Part shown: one piece after another, positions 62,669 through 64,000 of the stretch | Layout of the letters: every line of letters begins with the position of its first letter | Position numbering within the stretch: the first letter of the stretch is position 1 | Assembly: GCF_021556435.1 (NCBI RefSeq) | Contig: NZ_JAKGCU010000016.1 | Coordinates: forward strand, 55,216 to 119,215 | Origin: Gordonia tangerina | GTDB lineage: Bacteria > Actinomycetota > Actinomycetes > Mycobacteriales > Mycobacteriaceae | DNA: 64,000 nt | Direction of reading: 5' to 3' | Notes under the pieces: model-generated | The model's input: the letters and a program-made list of their open reading frames with translations, nothing else | The model's database searches: none | Told to the model about the DNA's origin: nothing | Program-made: the position numbers and the translations under genes

Positions 62669-63784
62669 GTGGACGATTTGACGGGACGTGGCTACTCCAG
62701 CCGGCCGGTCGCGACCACCGGGCACCCAACCGCCCGCGACGAGGACAACGGCACCGAGGTCACCACGATCATCCCGATCGATGAGTTCGCCGACGCCGCA
62801 CCTGCGTGGGAGTCCACCGACGAGACCTGGGATTCGAGCACCTGGGACCGCTACTACCGCCCCACTCGCTCCGAGATCACCCAGGACATCCTGATCCCGG
62901 AGAGCGAGTTCGACGGCTACGAGTACGACGAGCCGTTCGACATGGAGGGCGCTCGCCCCGACACCTTCTCCCTCACCAGCACCGAGAGCGGCGAGCTGCC
63001 GCTACCGCTTTCCGACGGTGAGAAGCCGTTCCGTACCCGCCCGTCCTCCGGCGCGACGCGTAAGGGCGGCAAACACCGCATCAGCGCCCCGCCGACGGCC
63101 CTCAAGGGTGGGCGGGCCGCACTCATCGCGATGGCGGCAGGCGCTGCGGTCGCCGCCGTGGCGCAGGTGGGCTCCGCCGACAACGCCTCGGCTCCCGCAC
63201 CCTCCAACACGGCCAACGTCGGCACCACCGGCCAGACACCCGACCTCGGGCCGGGCCTGGCCGCCACGACGCCGACCAAGGACCTGAGCACCTTCACCGA
63301 CCAGCTGGCTGTCGGCGAGGCCCGCGCCGCCGCCGAGGCGAAAGCGGAGGCGCTCGCTCGTCGGCCGATGTTCGAATCACCCATCCCGCTCGGTGCCTAC
63401 GACTTCACGTCCACCTTCGCGATGCGCTGGGGAACCTTCCACGGCGGCATCGACCTGGCCGCCCCGCTGGGTACTCCGATCCATGCCGTTACCGACGGCG
63501 TCGTCGTCGAGGCCGGGCCGGCCTCCGGTTACGGCAACTGGGTCCAGATCCGCGCCGACGACGGCACCATCACCATGTACGGCCACATGTCCTCGTCCGG
63601 GGTTCTGGTCCAGCCGGGCCAGCACGTCACCGCAGGCGACGTCATCGCGCTGGTCGGCAACGAAGGCTTCTCCACGGGCCCGCACGTTCACTTCGAGGTG
63701 TGGAAGAACGGCACCACCAAGATCGACCCCGCCCCCTGGCTCGCCCAGCACGGCGTCACGCTGTCCGGCTACACCGGCGGATAG
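62669..63784 (+). CDS. Membrane-anchored M23 peptidase (Rv0950c-like)
   Basis: This 371-residue protein has an acidic, probably cytoplasmic N-terminal region (1-145), one transmembrane helix at about 149-167, a low-complexity Ala/Thr/Pro-rich linker, and a C-terminal LytM/M23 domain. Zinc ligands H258 and D262 (FHGGID) and H341 (HVHFE, 339-343) are present; H306 (YGHMSS) is the likely second catalytic His. It should act on peptidoglycan outside the membrane. The start is GTG 62669 with GATGAG nearby; TTG 62678 is an alternative. Its position next to sucC matches Rv0950c. It may cleave or regulate wall cross-links during growth. Confidence 0.9.
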   Translation: MDDLTGRGYSSRPVATTGHPTARDEDNGTEVTTIIPIDEFADAAPAWESTDETWDSSTWDRYYRPTRSEITQDILIPESEFDGYEYDEPFDMEGARPDTFSLTSTESGELPLPLSDGEKPFRTRPSSGATRKGGKHRISAPPTALKGGRAALIAMAAGAAVAAVAQVGSADNASAPAPSNTANVGTTGQTPDLGPGLAATTPTKDLSTFTDQLAVGEARAAAEAKAEALARRPMFESPIPLGAYDFTSTFAMRWGTFHGGIDLAAPLGTPIHAVTDGVVVEAGPASGYGNWVQIRADDGTITMYGHMSSSGVLVQPGQHVTAGDVIALVGNEGFSTGPHVHFEVWKNGTTKIDPAPWLAQHGVTLSGYTGG

Positions 63785-63825
63785 TCGCCGCCCTCCCCCG
63801 GCTCCCCAACGCGCCCAGCACGGCA

Positions 63826-63859
63826 GCCGACAGAACCCAAGAATTCGCCGACAGAACCC
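63826..63859. repeat. 13-bp direct repeat near the IS30 fragment
   Basis: GCCGACAGAACCC occurs at 63826-63838 and again at 63847-63859, 21 bp apart start to start, between the peptidase stop and the transposase fragment. It may be slippage or remains of an insertion event; it is too far from the transposase end to be a simple target-site duplication. Confidence 0.6.
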
Positions 63860-63886
63860 TCCCCGAGTTTCCAGCGAAAGGCGGAT

Positions 63887-64000
63887 TCAACCGGTCGCTG
63901 CAACAGGATCGGACGGGTCTGATCGTAGTAGCTCGTCGAGTTTGGCGGCGGGCGTGAGCCAGCCGTGTCGTTTGCGGGGTCGGGCGTTGAGTTCTGCGGC
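63887..64000 (-). mobile_element. IS30-family transposase, C-terminal 37 residues at the window edge
   Basis: On the minus strand the frame reads AAELNARPRKRHGWLTPAAK and ends DPSDPVAATG before a stop at 63887-63889. This closely resembles the end of IS30-family transposases (LNxRPRK..GWxTP). The element continues off the right edge, and the stop codon lies in or near its terminal inverted repeat (about GGATTCAACCGGTCGCTGCAA, 20 bp or so). I do not see the outer end with certainty. Confidence 0.83.

Noticed and set aside
1..64000. tRNA or rRNA genes, prophage or large integrated element
   Set aside because: No tRNA cloverleaf, rRNA segment, integrase or phage structural gene was noticed; small RNAs cannot be excluded by eye.

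Overview
The window is GC-rich actinobacterial DNA, most likely from Gordonia or a close relative in the mycolic-acid-containing order Mycobacteriales. The evidence is (i) many GTG starts and 4-bp or 1-bp stop/start overlaps, (ii) PapA-like and GPL-type Gtf families typical of mycolata, (iii) gene order matching M. tuberculosis around Rv0950c-Rv0959 (M23 peptidase, sucC, sucD, Rv0954-like, perM, purN, purH, MoxR ATPase, VWA protein) and Rv2498c-Rv2505c (leucine catabolism), (iv) actinobacterial LexA and CRP/GlxR-type sites, and (v) an IS30-type transposase fragment at the right edge. Genus is inference; no rRNA or tRNA gene was seen.

Layout. 1-3692: tail of a DUF559 protein, then an NADH nitrite reductase operon on the minus strand (small unknown gene, nirB, nirD). 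3981-7462: FprB-like ferredoxin/NADPH reductase and an AurF-like diiron oxygenase, divergent from a short-chain dehydrogenase across a promoter carrying two abutting 18-bp operator-like units. 7543-22228: the most unusual region. It holds three GPL-type glycosyltransferases, a GT2 glycosyltransferase, two HxxxDG acyltransferases, a DrrAB-like ABC exporter and three PapA-like acyltransferases. There is no PKS, NRPS or FadD gene. I read it as a locus that makes and exports a multiply acylated glycoside. 22173-25746: TRIC channel, rpmF (ribosomal protein L32), DUF4190 protein, AEC transporter and DUF1707 protein.

25846-36883: VWA/MoxR pair, a small ArsR-controlled operon with paired operators, a TauE/SafE permease, purH-purN, PerM and a YGQ-rich membrane protein. 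36983-46822: seven tightly coupled genes for leucine/branched-acid breakdown (accD1, accA1, fadE19, maoC-like, citE-like, fadD35-like, acetoacetyl-CoA synthetase) behind a 22-bp inverted repeat. 47056-50634: a large indolepyruvate ferredoxin oxidoreductase, divergent from that operon. 50748-58365: a TetR/NAD(P)-binding divergent pair with tandem operators, a DUF222/HNH (13E12-type) gene behind a LexA box, a zinc alcohol dehydrogenase, and an operon of TetR, nitroreductase, Nudix and AccD3-like genes. 58455-60083: SRPBCC, RDD and acidic-repeat proteins. 60187-63784: sucC-sucD ending in an intrinsic terminator, and a divergent membrane-anchored M23 peptidase, with a perfect CRP/GlxR motif between them.

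The mycobacterial block M23-sucCD-Rv0954-perM-purNH-Rv0958-Rv0959 is present but split by about 23 kb of catabolic and regulatory genes (36984-60083), and purH is separated from the MoxR/VWA pair by four extra genes. Start sites were chosen from visible ribosome binding sites, stop/start overlaps and family N-termini; several remain uncertain and are flagged.
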